Source of the DNA: Patiria miniata
Lineage: Eukaryota; Echinodermata; Asteroidea; Valvatida; Asterinidae
NCBI RefSeq assembly: GCF_015706575.1
Contig: NW_024037059.1
Span: forward strand, 33,738,129 to 33,802,128
Direction: 5' to 3'
DNA length: 64,000 nucleotides
Under the pieces are notes generated by a model. That model did no database searches. It had not been told where the DNA came from and saw nothing but the letters and a program-made list of their open reading frames with translations. Positions 49,901-57,947 of this stretch are shown one piece after another (position 1 is the stretch's first letter; the number at the start of each line of letters is the position of its first letter). The position numbers and the translations under genes are program-made.

Positions 49901-51721
49901 CCATGTCGGAGTGTTTGTTTGATTCTTTGTTGTTTTGTGTTGTTTGCGTTATACGCCTCGCTTTGATGTTCAAGATGGCGTACCCTGATAAAGGACTGCG
50001 CAATAGTCGTAGCCTTGTTGCCATTTTGTGATTGGACAATGAACGACGTTCATTTGATGGTGTCTTCGTATCTCCAGTGCAAGTAGCTGCAAGCGCGGTC
50101 GCAAGTAGTGCTGCTTACGCACCTGGGATTCGTCCGCACTCAGTTTACAATACGTTCAGAATCATTTTAGTGACGGTCTGTTTTCATAAATGAACATCAT
50201 GTAAAGAAAATAAATTTCCAATTTTCCAAATGATCTATGATTACATCGTGAGATCGTTTAGACACATCCCCATAAATGCATGAAAGTGAATACGGAATTG
50301 GAGTGTTAAGTAATTCTTCCGGTCGCATTATCAGTCCTTTACAATGATTGAAGAGAAAAGCAGGGATCATAAATTAATAAATTTACATTCATAAAATATT
50401 TTTTTAAAGAAAGCATGAATATAGATGAATAATATAAGTTTCTTTTTAAAGAGAGAAGTAATTCTTCCATTCCCAAAGTTTATGCACAAAATTAATGTCC
50501 AACGAATCATTGCAGATAGCTTGCAATGTTCATTTAAATATCGAGATATATACATAGTAGGGTTTTGTGAAATGATTTTTCTTTTCCCCCATTCTGTATC
50601 ATTATGTGAACGAAATGTGTCACAAAAAACCTGCAGAATCTGGTCTTGTACGATGAACATGTACATGTACATGCGGCGCCCGTACGTGTACATAGTACCG
50701 TACGTACTTGCGTACATGTACTTCAACGTCGTTAATTGACCAATCACAAAATGGCAACAAGGCTACGACTATTGCGCAGTGATAAAGGTCTATTTCCGTG
50801 CGGAACTCAATTCCTTTCAAAGTTGGGCTGGAACGCGTATGCTTATATAACTTCTCTCACGTCCTCATCACGGGAATGAATGCAGCGCGAAAACGTCATG
50901 GCTCAACCTTGTTCCCATGGTGTCGAGCAGTACGCTCTCACCACTACCCGCTCTCTCACCATTGATTCGCACGTTCAAAATTCTTGCATACGTATGCAAA
51001 TTAGGAACAGTCCAGTGCCTGGCTGTGCTTTAAATCAGTTTTGTTTGTATGCGGTGTCTTGCGTAAACAACATCATCAATTCGTTGGGTCGCGGCCGCGG
51101 CCGCGGCGTGTGCTCCATTTCTTAAGGCAAAATGGAAAAGTGAAGTAGACGTAATAATTCACAGTGAACGTTAAAACACGTAATACACATTGGAAATAAA
51201 ACACCAAGTAAACGACATAAATCCATTATTTGCTGTTGCTGTATCGAATCAGGATGTTGGAAGAAATTTTTCAAGTAACAGCTAATATTGGAAACGAATT
51301 ATTAGGGATTATTTTCCCCAATGCCCGTGCTGACGCCCCATGGACGAGATAATCTAAACTATTATTGTTTCACTTCAGGTGCTTCCACCGCATCTACCGC
51401 AAACTGTACAAGCGCTGGGCCGATAGGTACGCAGCTGACCGGCAGGCGATCATCAAAGACGTGGACGACGAGCAGTTCTCGACCTCCGATCCCAATGAGA
51501 AACTGGTGGTGGACAAGATCGTCTACCGAGCGGTCAATTTTAGGCCATGGGAAAGCATGGATGGTGCGAAGCAGGAATACACCGCCGTGCCGCCGGCGCC
51601 GGACTCCCCCCTGAAAGACGCACCGTGCCTGGTACTGTCGAACGGCCCGCAGCAAGACCCCGTCAAGTCAGTAGAGACGACTGAAAAGACCGACAAAAAT
51701 ACAGAGGACATTAGCTCATAG
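41524..51721 (+). CDS. Uncharacterised single-pass type I membrane protein, four exons, 229 aa
   Basis: Exons are 41524-41629, 44510-44644, 45984-46089 and 51379-51721. Their lengths (106, 135, 106 and 343 nt) sum to 690 nt, giving one uninterrupted frame that ends in TAG. All introns are GT-AG, with phases 1, 1 and 2. Residues 1-23 form a signal peptide ending VLA before Asn24. Residues 24-89 are a short ectodomain with an acidic Asp/Glu/Tyr stretch, a Gly/Phe-rich stretch and an N-glycosylation site (Asn77-Gly-Thr). Residues about 90-110 are one membrane span. Residues 111-140 are strongly basic (positive-inside), and the tail to 229 is acidic and proline-containing, with two YxxV sequences that could be sorting signals. 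The plan (short glycosylated ectodomain, one span, short tail) resembles small regulatory membrane subunits such as KCNE proteins, but I see no KCNE motif and assign no family. The structure is well supported; the function is unknown. Confidence 0.8.
42195..42349 (-). repeat. Degenerate tRNA-derived SINE in intron 1
   Basis: On the minus strand it starts with an A-box-like GGCGTAGCGGT, then a decayed B-box (GGGTCCGCC). A body follows containing TTTTCAGTCCATGCCTGA, GTGGGTTTTTCC and TTTCCCTCCTCCCAC. The body words and their order match those of the SINE fragment at 63.46-63.55 kb. It inserted in the antisense direction to the host gene. An open frame on the plus strand here (42117-42443) is a by-product. 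Confidence 0.6.
43205..43372. repeat. Imperfect GCT/GTT trinucleotide microsatellite
   Basis: A run of CTG, TTG and CTA-type triplets about 165 bp long lies in intron 1. Its translation (poly-Leu/Ala in one direction, Gln-rich in the other) produces a 126-codon open frame that I do not regard as a gene. Confidence 0.8.
43434..43860. mobile_element. Degraded hAT-like fragment with G-runs
   Basis: It begins with AGCGTAGCCAGGG, resembling the CA-NGGCGTAGCCAGG termini of the hAT MITEs at 55839 and 63840. G-runs follow at about 43,482 and 43,595. A matching right terminus is not evident, so the limits are approximate. Confidence 0.3.
44510..44644 (+). CDS. Exon 2: acidic and Gly/Phe-rich ectodomain
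   Basis: The acceptor is a T-rich tract ending CTAG at 44509 and the donor is TCTG/GTAAGA. The exon encodes residues 36-80 plus one base. It covers the acidic DDSYEEY stretch, the Gly/Phe-rich stretch and the single N-glycosylation site. Intron phase is 1 on both sides. Confidence 0.8.
44758..45030 (+). repeat. Ancient two-unit tandem repeat, period 146 bp
   Basis: ATGACCCCTACATGACCTTTGA occurs at 44758 and again at 44904. The following sequence aligns loosely (both contain a GTCACT-like word, ATCCAAGTA and then AAATCC). The shared word includes TGACCTTTGAACT in unit 1 and TGACCTTTGACCT in unit 2. The latter is a direct repeat with one-base spacing, as bound by HNF4/COUP-TF-type nuclear receptors. 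It lies in intron 2. Confidence 0.6.
45118..45159. repeat. Short perfect hairpin
   Basis: Thirteen-base perfect arms (ACTTGTGGGGTAC and its complement) enclose a loop of 16 bases. It lies in intron 2 and has no further context. Confidence 0.6.
45984..46089 (+). CDS. Exon 3: transmembrane exon, functional copy
   Basis: It encodes residues 81-116: Gly-Asp-Ile-Gly, then a hydrophobic span, then Cys-Arg-Ala-Asp-Leu-Ala-Arg. The acceptor is TTTAG, and the donor GCGAG/GTGAGT is intact. The intron phases (1 in, 2 out) match exons 2 and 4, which identifies this copy as the one used. Two decayed copies follow at 46233 and 47011. Confidence 0.8.
46155..46175. repeat. GT/G-run low-complexity tract
   Basis: A (GT)n tract passes into a G-run, followed about 40 bp later by a C-run. 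The same arrangement recurs at about 46,930-46,990 before the third copy of the transmembrane exon, so it belongs to the duplicated unit. Confidence 0.7.
46233..46338 (+). pseudogene. Duplicated transmembrane exon, copy 2, splice-donor dead
   Basis: This is a 106-nt copy of exon 3 with an open frame and only a few conservative changes (for example Leu to Phe twice and Met to Ile). The 3' boundary reads GAG/ATAAGT instead of GAG/GTGAGT, so the donor GT has become AT. The flanks are duplicated as well (upstream TTAAGAATTGACAGAATC, downstream AGTGCAACATTTTCC and AATAAAACATGGCATA). It could be used as an alternative exon only if the donor were restored or bypassed. Confidence 0.85.
47011..47117 (+). 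pseudogene. Duplicated transmembrane exon, copy 3, dead
   Basis: This third copy of exon 3 is 107 nt long. It has an in-frame TAG where the functional copy has TCG (Ser), an extra T in the ATTTTTTTTG run that shifts the frame, and a donor of GAG/GAAAGT. Three independent lesions show it is older or less constrained than copy 2. It is preceded by the same (GT)n, G-run and TTAAGAATTGACAGAATC block as copy 2. Confidence 0.9.
47830..47844 (+). repeat. Target-site duplication, left copy
   Basis: ACTTGTTTTGATTGG is repeated exactly at 48928-48942. The two copies bound the Penelope-like element fragment. Confidence 0.85.
47845..48484 (+). pseudogene. Penelope-like element ORF, C-terminal part with GIY-YIG endonuclease
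   Basis: The frame opens with the PMIPLVTTFHP-type sequence found after the reverse-transcriptase domain of Penelope-like elements. It continues through a cysteine cluster (FKCSSRCVVC) and the GIY-YIG signature (VIYLISCRVCGVQYVGET), with the catalytic-type Arg in KKRFYAHR and a downstream HF.LPNHS block. Near 48420 the frame is lost (two TGA codons). A one-base shift restores a normal C-terminus with NRLRTIQPLGLN, ending in TAA at 48482-48484. The ORF is therefore both truncated and frameshifted and cannot support retrotransposition. Confidence 0.85.
48870..48908 (+). ncRNA. Degenerate hammerhead-ribozyme-like motif at the retroelement 3' end
   Basis: In order: a stem I strand GCCT (48870-48873), the core CTGAAGA (48874-48880), stem II GAACTT/AAGTTC with a 3-nt loop (48882-48896), GCAA (48897-48900) where the hammerhead core needs GAAA, CGTC ending at the expected cleavage position (48904), and AGGC (48905-48908), which pairs with GCCT. 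Minimal hammerheads with very short stem III are known from Penelope-like elements. The core A-to-C change and an extra A at 48881 predict that this copy is inactive. Confidence 0.4.
48928..48942 (+). repeat. Target-site duplication, right copy
   Basis: Exact copy of 47830-47844. The flanking bases on either side differ, so the duplication is 15 bp. Confidence 0.85.
49995..50780. mobile_element. Inverted-repeat pair, 56-bp arms, 674 bp apart
   Basis: The left arm (49995-50050) and right arm (50725-50780) are reverse complements with about four differences. The arms contain ACTGCGCAATAGTCGTAGCC and CCATTTTGTGATTGG. The interior has no coding capacity. It includes a stretch of alternating purine-pyrimidine (GTAC/TGTACA) at about 50,650-50,720. 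Probably a nonautonomous DNA element in intron 3; no target duplication is evident. Confidence 0.6.
51088..51108. other. GC-only NotI-type repeat
   Basis: A short GCGGCCGCGGCCGCGG block lies in otherwise AT-rich intron sequence. A TATATAA word at about 50,845 and an ATGCAAAT octamer at about 50,994 lie nearby, so an internal promoter is conceivable but not supported by any exon. Confidence 0.3.
51379..51721 (+). CDS. Exon 4: cytoplasmic tail and stop codon
   Basis: The acceptor is TTCACTTCAG. The first base completes Arg116, which fits the phase-2 donor of exon 3. The exon encodes residues 117-229. A basic His/Arg/Lys/Tyr segment follows the membrane, then an Asp-rich stretch, then VDKIVYRAV, then a Pro/Ala segment and a Glu/Lys/Thr-rich end. 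The codons are GC-rich compared with the flanking DNA, which supports real coding. No AATAAA is obvious in the first kilobase after the stop. Confidence 0.8.
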
Positions 51722-52715
51722 AAATATAAATAGAGCCTAAAAGTAAAAGGTCACGTGACGAGATGGTGGAACCCTCGCGCAGCCCGCCTACGGGCATTTT
51801 ACACTGGTTGCCCTTTCTTTTGCTATAATTGTTGACAATGATTTCTAACCGGAATCACCCCAAGAAACATTCATTTTGTAACTTTACCTTGGTATTCCTC
51901 AAGGAAATGGGTAAAACGAGAAATGGGCATAAACGACTTGTTCTTATGACCTTTCACGTCCGGCTTTTCCGTTCCTATGTCTTCTTTGTCCGTTCACGTT
52001 TGTTTACGTGTGAATGAAACTTTATAACGAGGCGAACATTTAGAATTTGGTCGGGCTGGCTCGAATTTCAGCAGTCATTTTAGATTTTTTCGTAAATGCT
52101 AAAGAGGCCTTCAAGTTTATTCTAAAAAGTTTATCCTAAAAGACATCTTAGTCTCCTACTTAACTTTCATTTTTCACCCGATAACCGCCATTTCATAAAT
52201 TTTCATATTTGTACGAGTACATCGAGCTCCACTAGTCCACGCGTATTTTAGTTTTTCGGAAGTGAGAGGTCAGTTTTTGGCACGATATTTCACTTTAACG
52301 TCAGACGATTTTCAGCTTCCATAAATTGAGATACTAGAAACAATTTTACAAATGCCCTTTGCGAAGGTGACTTTCTTAAGATATTCATATATCAAAAATA
52401 ATTGCAAATTTGTGCACGTTAATTTTCCTAATCAAGGGCTCCGGAATCGGCAGCACGCCACCAGGGGTGAACTTTCAGGCTTTATTGACTACCCTCCATG
52501 GTAGTCAAAGAACTATTGAATTGCAACGAATCCACTGTTTGTGGCAAAAATTGGCTATGATGCGCCTGCATACGACGCCATTTTGGCGCTGCTTGCAAAG
52601 CATGCGCTTACCTGAGTGATATGGGGCGCTGATGTGACAATCTAAGGATTCGGCACAATTTCCGTTATGAGGACTTAAATTATTTGTCTATTAGTGGGCC
52701 AGATGGGGGAAATAT
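51722..52715. other. 3' flank or 3' UTR of the membrane-protein gene
   Basis: AT-rich sequence with no coding signal. I see no clear polyadenylation signal before 52.7 kb; the next obvious AATAAA is near 54,588. The transcript end is therefore not determined. Confidence 0.4.
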
Positions 52716-52720
52716 TCGGG

Positions 52721-53022
52721 GGAATTGTGCCTTTGATGATTCAAACATGGAATTTGGCACACAGTCAGTGTTTGTCATGAGTAAGATATTTGCGATGGCC
52801 ATCGTAGATTTGTCCTTTGAAAAAATATAGGTAGAATAACAATCAATTTTCAAAATTTTCAAAATTTTCAAAATGGCTGTCATTGCTTGTTATTCTACCT
52901 TTTTTTTTTTTTTCAAAGGATAAATCTGCGATGGCCCCCATAGCCAAATATCTTTCTCATGACATACCGGTACTCTGACTGTGTGCCAAATGCCATGCTT
53001 GTATCATCAAAGGCACAACTCC
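52721..53022. repeat. Foldback element, about 122- and 136-bp arms
   Basis: The left arm (52721-52842) and right arm (about 52887-53022) are reverse complements with scattered differences and a longer T-run in the right arm. They enclose a 44-bp loop made largely of three AAAATTTTC words. Both ends read inward as GGA.TTGTGCCTTTGATGAT. No coding capacity is seen; the overlapping open frames are artefacts. Confidence 0.8.
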
Positions 53023-53145
53023 AACCTTTCTGCTGTACTATATTGCATTTTTGTGTAGCCTTTGTCGTCTTTTCTTCATTCTTTGTTAGCTTGTGTTGTA
53101 TGTCGGTTTGTCGGTCATTGTTAATATCAATGCCTATTTGTAGGG

Positions 53146-53437
53146 TGGCCCTGAAAGGACACACATCGCAAATGTCTTTGCAAATATTGCGAAAATATTT
53201 ACGAAGTGGCAAATATTATCGCATAGGCCTATATCTTTGCAAATATTTGCGATGTCGCATATTTCACCGGAAATATATTTGCAAATACCTTTGCAAATAT
53301 TTGTGATAATATTTGCGAAATCGTAAATATTATCGCAAATATGTGCAAGGATATTTGCGATAATATTTGCAACATCAAAAACATTTTCGCAAATATTTAC
53401 AAAGATATTTGCGATGTGTCATGTCCTTTCAGGGCCA
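53146..53437. mobile_element. TIR element built of repeated GCAAATATTTGCGA words
   Basis: The ends are TGGCCCTGAAAGGACA and its exact reverse complement, followed inward by a shared ACATCGCAAAT. The interior is a dense series of CAAATATTTGC, ATATTTGCGATAA and TTTGCGATGTC words in both directions, making the whole 292 bp self-complementary. It begins only 123 bp after the foldback element. No target duplication could be assigned. Confidence 0.75.
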
Positions 53438-54937
53438 GGAAATATTTGTCTTTGGGGATTGGAAAAGATTCCAGTTGGTATCACAAAACGTTAAAAACAT
53501 GTAGTTAATTGAGGTATGAACATTAACTGTAACATTTATCAATTTAAACTATATGGAACACAATTGTTTCTCATGCCCATTGCAATTACATGTATTGGAT
53601 TTTGACTAATTATTAACCAAATGTGTGCCATATGTAAATATAAATTTTCGTCGTCACACTTGTCATCGATATATTCACACTTCAATTATCATCACCACTA
53701 TCGTTAATGATAATTACCTTGAATGGGACCGTGCGGATACATTCCCATAGTCTTTCACCCCCCCCCCCCAAAAAAAAACCTCTTCCCAAACCTTTCAATT
53801 AAAATACTCTACGCGACCTAATGAATCGTTTTAAGCAACGATTGACTGTAAATCTCCTTCTGGAAAAGGTAGTTAACGCATTAACTATTGTCTCCCTAAC
53901 GTCAAATAATTTACTACAAAGTGTCTCCCTAAGGTACTATTTAATGTTGTACATGTAATCACTATTATAATAATCACCAACACAACTTTCACCACCATCT
54001 TAAATAATTTAACCGAACAAAACTGTTGTAAAAATATTTTCTTGAAATGGAAACTGCTTTGTAATGTTTATAATGGCAATTATGATTAGGTCATCCTTGA
54101 AATTATCGTCTAGAAATACAGTGTAATGTGTTTGAAACAACATTATAGGCCTTATTTATATATGACAAAGATATGTAGAAAGATAACGACTTGAGAATCA
54201 GGAAAAAAACTGAACGACTTGTTTAGACTAAATGGTGAGGCTTGACGCGGTACGGGGAGCCATGTATAATTTACCTAAACCTGTATCATCGGGAAACAAA
54301 TATGGTTGCGCAGTCACTCATGCAGTATACAATGTGTATATAAAGGCTGTAGTTTAAAGATTTGAGCTTGAAATTTGTCCTGTGTATGGCTAAAAATGTA
54401 AATGTTAAATCATTATTGTTCGTACAATGACCGAATTTAGAGCCCACCGTCATATTGACAAAACGAATTTATTTGTTCAGGTTACCACCTAAAATACCGA
54501 GGAATAATTTGGACTACTGCAATTTGACTCTATATACTCGATGGTGTATATGATGGTTCATATGGCATGATTATGATCATGATCTAAATAAAATTTGCAA
54601 GCATTTCCTCATTTGTCTAACGACATATCACCCGGAACGAAACTGAAATGCAAATCATTTTGTTGTCCTTGTACGAGAAACGAAACAAAAATTAAAACGT
54701 TCGTTACAAAACTTTGATCACACCACGTGAAGAATCTATAATTAACACACCAGCATACAAAATTAACTTAGATACAAGTTTGAGATTTTTCTATGAAAAC
54801 TCCGAAACACAGTGACGAATAAAAGTTCGGTTTCTGCTCAGCCTGTATGCGGGATTTGTTCTGTTTGGTTTTAACCCGTAAACTAACCCACAGTCCTATC
54901 AATGTACCCTTCCGGTCTATTCGCGAATGGGTGAACG
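53438..54937. other. AT-rich non-coding stretch
   Basis: No gene can be supported. It contains a C-run followed by an A-run at about 53,759-53,778 and an AATAAA near 54,588. Confidence 0.5.
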
Positions 54938-55580
54938 CATTGGCGGATCCAACGGGGGTGCAGGGGGCGCACGCCCCCCCCCCGGCAAATATTTTAAAAT
55001 GTATACTATCGGTGAAAAACGGACGGTGATCCGACGGGCCACACGTTTTGAGTTTGAGGAAGAACAATCGTTCAAAAGGCGTGGCAATTTTCACGCACCT
55101 CCTAAAGGTCGGTTTTCACGGGGCACGCGACCGATTTGCGAAGGATGCGAATGTCGAAAAAATGGCAAAGTCCAACATTCGTATTGTGTGCTGCAAAGGA
55201 TCGCCAAACCATCGCGAGGGTTCGGCAGCATCGTCAATTGTTCGCGGGCGTCATTTTTAGTTCGGCGGGAGTTTCAAAAATTTTTGAAATTTCTTGCGAA
55301 CGTTTCCAGCATCCCGGGTCGTGTTTTGCTCGTGATTTGTTCTCAAAAATGTCTTAAAAGCTTCGTCATATGCGCAGGACCTACTCAAGACGTGCGCGAT
55401 GTTTGCAAACTCTTCGTAAATCCCAAAACAGACCCCGACAATTTGGGGAATGTCTCGCGCTCGGAAGCGAAGTTCTCCCGATTATTTATCGACCTTTCCG
55501 CAAACTTTTTGCGTACTTCTTAAGACATTCTCACGAACGTTTGGTGCACGTTTGGCGGCAAATCCACACCACGTTTGACC

Positions 55581-55588
55581 TATATAAA
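55581..55588 (+). promoter_or_regulatory. TATA box inside the Harbinger-like element
   Basis: TATATAAA, followed by a GC-rich start region, lies 145 bp upstream of the ATG at 55733. The distance and orientation suit a promoter for the element's own gene. Confidence 0.5.
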
Positions 55589-55732
55589 GCGCACGACTAT
55601 TTCGCGCATTTGCTACTCTGTGTGAATTCTGTATTGTAGGCAAGCAAGCTATGTAGGCCCATACTATAGCCTCATAGGTTAAACAGTGGGTGATTTATTT
55701 ACTTCAATTTGACTTCTACTCAAGACAGCAAC

Positions 55733-56185
55733 ATGCCGCCCAAGGGAGGAAAGAGTCGTGGCCGAGGTGTCGGATTGACCAAGAAGAGGAAGACAAACCA
55801 CCTGCCAGGGGAGATGGAAGGTGTGCAAGAGGCCCATACATGGGCGTAGCCAGGACCTTTTGTGGAGGGGGGAAAACATTTGTTTGGCCAAAAAAATGCC
55901 TGTATTTCTCAACACATTCTCGATTTATCAGTTTTAGAGGGGGCAGGGACATTTTGCCCCCCCCCCCAACCCATCAAATTTACACCACTAGCCTATGTCT
56001 TCGTGCCTCTTTTTCTTTTCTTTTTATCTTTTTTTTTTTTTTTTGCTTTTCCGGAGGGGGGGGGCAAGTGCCCCCTTGCCCCCCCCCCTCGCGACGCCCA
56101 TGGGCTCATAGTTCCCAGGAGGAGCGATCAGAAGAACATTCGCGTTGTTCGCATTTAAGTCGCGCGTTCTTCGTGTATGTGGACT
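55733..56185 (+). pseudogene. Remnant 5' end of a transposon gene, split by a hAT insertion
   Basis: The ATG at 55733 opens a frame that starts MPPKGGKSRGRG and continues with a basic KKRK cluster resembling a nuclear-localisation signal. At 55839 it is interrupted by a 264-bp hAT MITE. After the insertion (from 56111) the same frame continues as a Ser/Glu-rich stretch (SSQEERSEEHS) and ends about 25 codons later at a TGA. It looks like the start of a DNA-binding or transposase protein whose remainder was deleted. PIF/Harbinger elements encode a transposase and a Myb-like protein, and either could be the source. Confidence 0.5.
55839..56102. mobile_element. hAT MITE (264 bp) inserted in the Harbinger-like element
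   Basis: The ends are CATGGGCGTAGCCAGG and a diverged complement ending GCGACGCCCATG. The flanking 8-bp duplication is GGCCCATA (55831-55838) and GGCTCATA (56103-56110), with one mismatch. It belongs to a different hAT family from the element it is nested in (GGCGTAGCC against GGCGGATCC ends). G-runs and C-runs lie near the ends and a T-run lies in the middle. Confidence 0.8.
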
Positions 56186-56779
56186 GACCGTAGTTCAGTC
56201 ACGTTACACACGACAGTCGCACATCACTGCGCAAGAATGGTTTACGACTCCATTGTCGGGAGACATTCGGAGAAAAAATGTTGGACTTTGCCATTTTTTC
56301 GACATTTGCATCCTTCGCAAATCGTTCGCGTGCCCCGTGAAAACCGACCTTAAGACTTTATGCGCGGGTTATGATGGCCGCACGGTACGCGGATAAAACC
56401 AAGGTAAAACAAACTGTAGTGGAGTCTCATTTCGCGTATTTTTTTAGCGCCTCATACGTCCATGAGACTCGCGGACAACTGCCGCGTACAATGCGTATGA
56501 AGTCAAACCGTTTTCATGCTCCGGGCTTGGTGACTAAACAAAGTCAAACAATGGCCACTTCAGATTCTGTTAAAATATTTTTCTGATACGTTTCATGCCA
56601 GTTTGACACACTCACCAGATATGCACCCGCTGTAATGAAATATTTAAATTCATGTCAGTTATGTAACCGAGCGCGGAACAATTACAAATTATGTGCATGT
56701 TCTCAACTTTAGGCTTTGAAAATAGACGAAACTTCATAGGAGCAAGAGTGTATAGGCCTATATGCATTTGAAACAAATG

Positions 56780-57947
56780 CATTGGCGGATCCAGCGGGGG
56801 GCGCAGGGGGCGCACGCCCCCCGGCAAATATTTTAAAATGTATAAGTTAATCGGTGAAAAACGGACGGTGATCCGACGGGCCACGCGTTTTGAGTTTGAG
56901 GAAGAACAATTGTTAAAAAGATGTGGCAATTTAATTTCTTAAGACTTTATGCGCGGGTTATGATGGTTGCACGATACGCGGATAAAACCAAGGTAAAACA
57001 AACTGTAGTGGAGTTTCATTTCGCGTATTTTTTTAGCGCGTTATACGTCCATGAGGCTGCACGCGGACAACTGCTACTACAATGCATATTTAGTCAAACC
57101 GTTTTCACGCTTCGGGCTTGGTGACTAAACAAAATCAAATGGCCACTTCAGATTCTATTAAAATATTTTTATGATACGTTTCATGCCAGTCTGTCACACT
57201 CCCCAAAATATGCACCCGCTGTAATGAAATATTTCAATTCATGTCAGTTATGTGACCGAGCGCGGAACAATTTACAAATTATGTGCATGTTCTCAACTTT
57301 AAGGTTTGAATACAGAAGAAACTTTATAAGAGCAAGAGTACATAGGCCTATATGTATTTGAAACAAATGAAACAAAATATCCCCTCTTAATTTTAAAACT
57401 TCTGCTAAAAAAATCAGGGGAAAGTGGCCAAGAAACGCCTCAGATTGCACTACAGAGCATCTACGATCCCAAATTTCCCCGGGCCCTTAAGCGGGCCCCG
57501 GACCCCACGCCGTAAGGGCTTCGCGCTCCGCGCTCGCATTAGTCCTCCGGCCAAATTTCCCCTATACTATAATTTCATCCTAGCGGTGCCCCCCACCTTT
57601 TTTGTACCCTCAGCAGCGAATGGCTGAGGCTCGGACTACAAGTGGCCTAAATCCCTTTTCAAAATAAAGATTTGTGAAAAAATACGGAGATGGTTCTCAC
57701 CTTTGAGTACATAACAAACTTTATAAAGAACAAAAAAATAACAAATTGTAGTGGAATTTTTGATGTTTAAAACGTTTTCTAAACGGTGGAAAGTGGCCAG
57801 GAATCATCTCAGATTGCCCCACAGAGCATCTAAAATCCAAAGGGCTAAAATCCGTAAGGGCTTCGCGCTCCGCGCTCGCAGGTCCTGGACCCTTCATTTC
57901 AATTCTAGCCCCCCCCCCCGGCAAATGGCAGTCTGGATCCGCCCCTG
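56780..57947. mobile_element. Inner hAT-type element, inserted in an older copy of the same family
   Basis: This is a complete nonautonomous copy, with CATTGGCGGATCC at the left and GGATCCGCCCCTG at the right, 1168 bp. Its left half parallels 54938-56779 (minus the Harbinger-like insert) and its right half parallels 57948-58539. The flanks are ACAAATG on the left and AAATG on the right. The uninterrupted sequence inside this copy (at 57,360-57,372) reads AAACAAATGAAAC. This gives a 5-bp duplication, or an 8-bp one that lost AAC. The order left-left-right-right is what self-insertion produces. Confidence 0.75.

Larger units (their letters stand above)
55106..56350 (+). mobile_element. Harbinger-like element with about 72-bp TIRs and TAA target duplication
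   Basis: The ends are near-perfect inverted repeats of about 72 bp starting AGGTCGGTTTTCACGGGGCA, with about two differences. TAA flanks both ends (55103-55105 and 56351-56353). The related hAT copy at about 56,930-56,943 preserves the uninterrupted sequence (TTCTTAAGACTTT), acting as an empty site with a single TAA. A TAA/TWA target and long TIRs fit the PIF/Harbinger superfamily. Inside are a TATA box, a short ORF start and a later hAT insertion. It lacks a transposase and is nonautonomous. Confidence 0.8.

Noticed and set aside
50839..51125. TATA box plus ATG frame as an internal promoter and gene in intron 3
   Set aside because: The 81-codon frame has no domain or splice partners. TATATAA words are frequent in AT-rich introns.
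54927..55523. 198-codon frame, one of the longest in the window
   Set aside because: It starts outside the hAT terminus, crosses from the hAT element into the TIR of the Harbinger-like element, and is CpG-rich repeat DNA. A junction of two transposons cannot be one ancestral gene.
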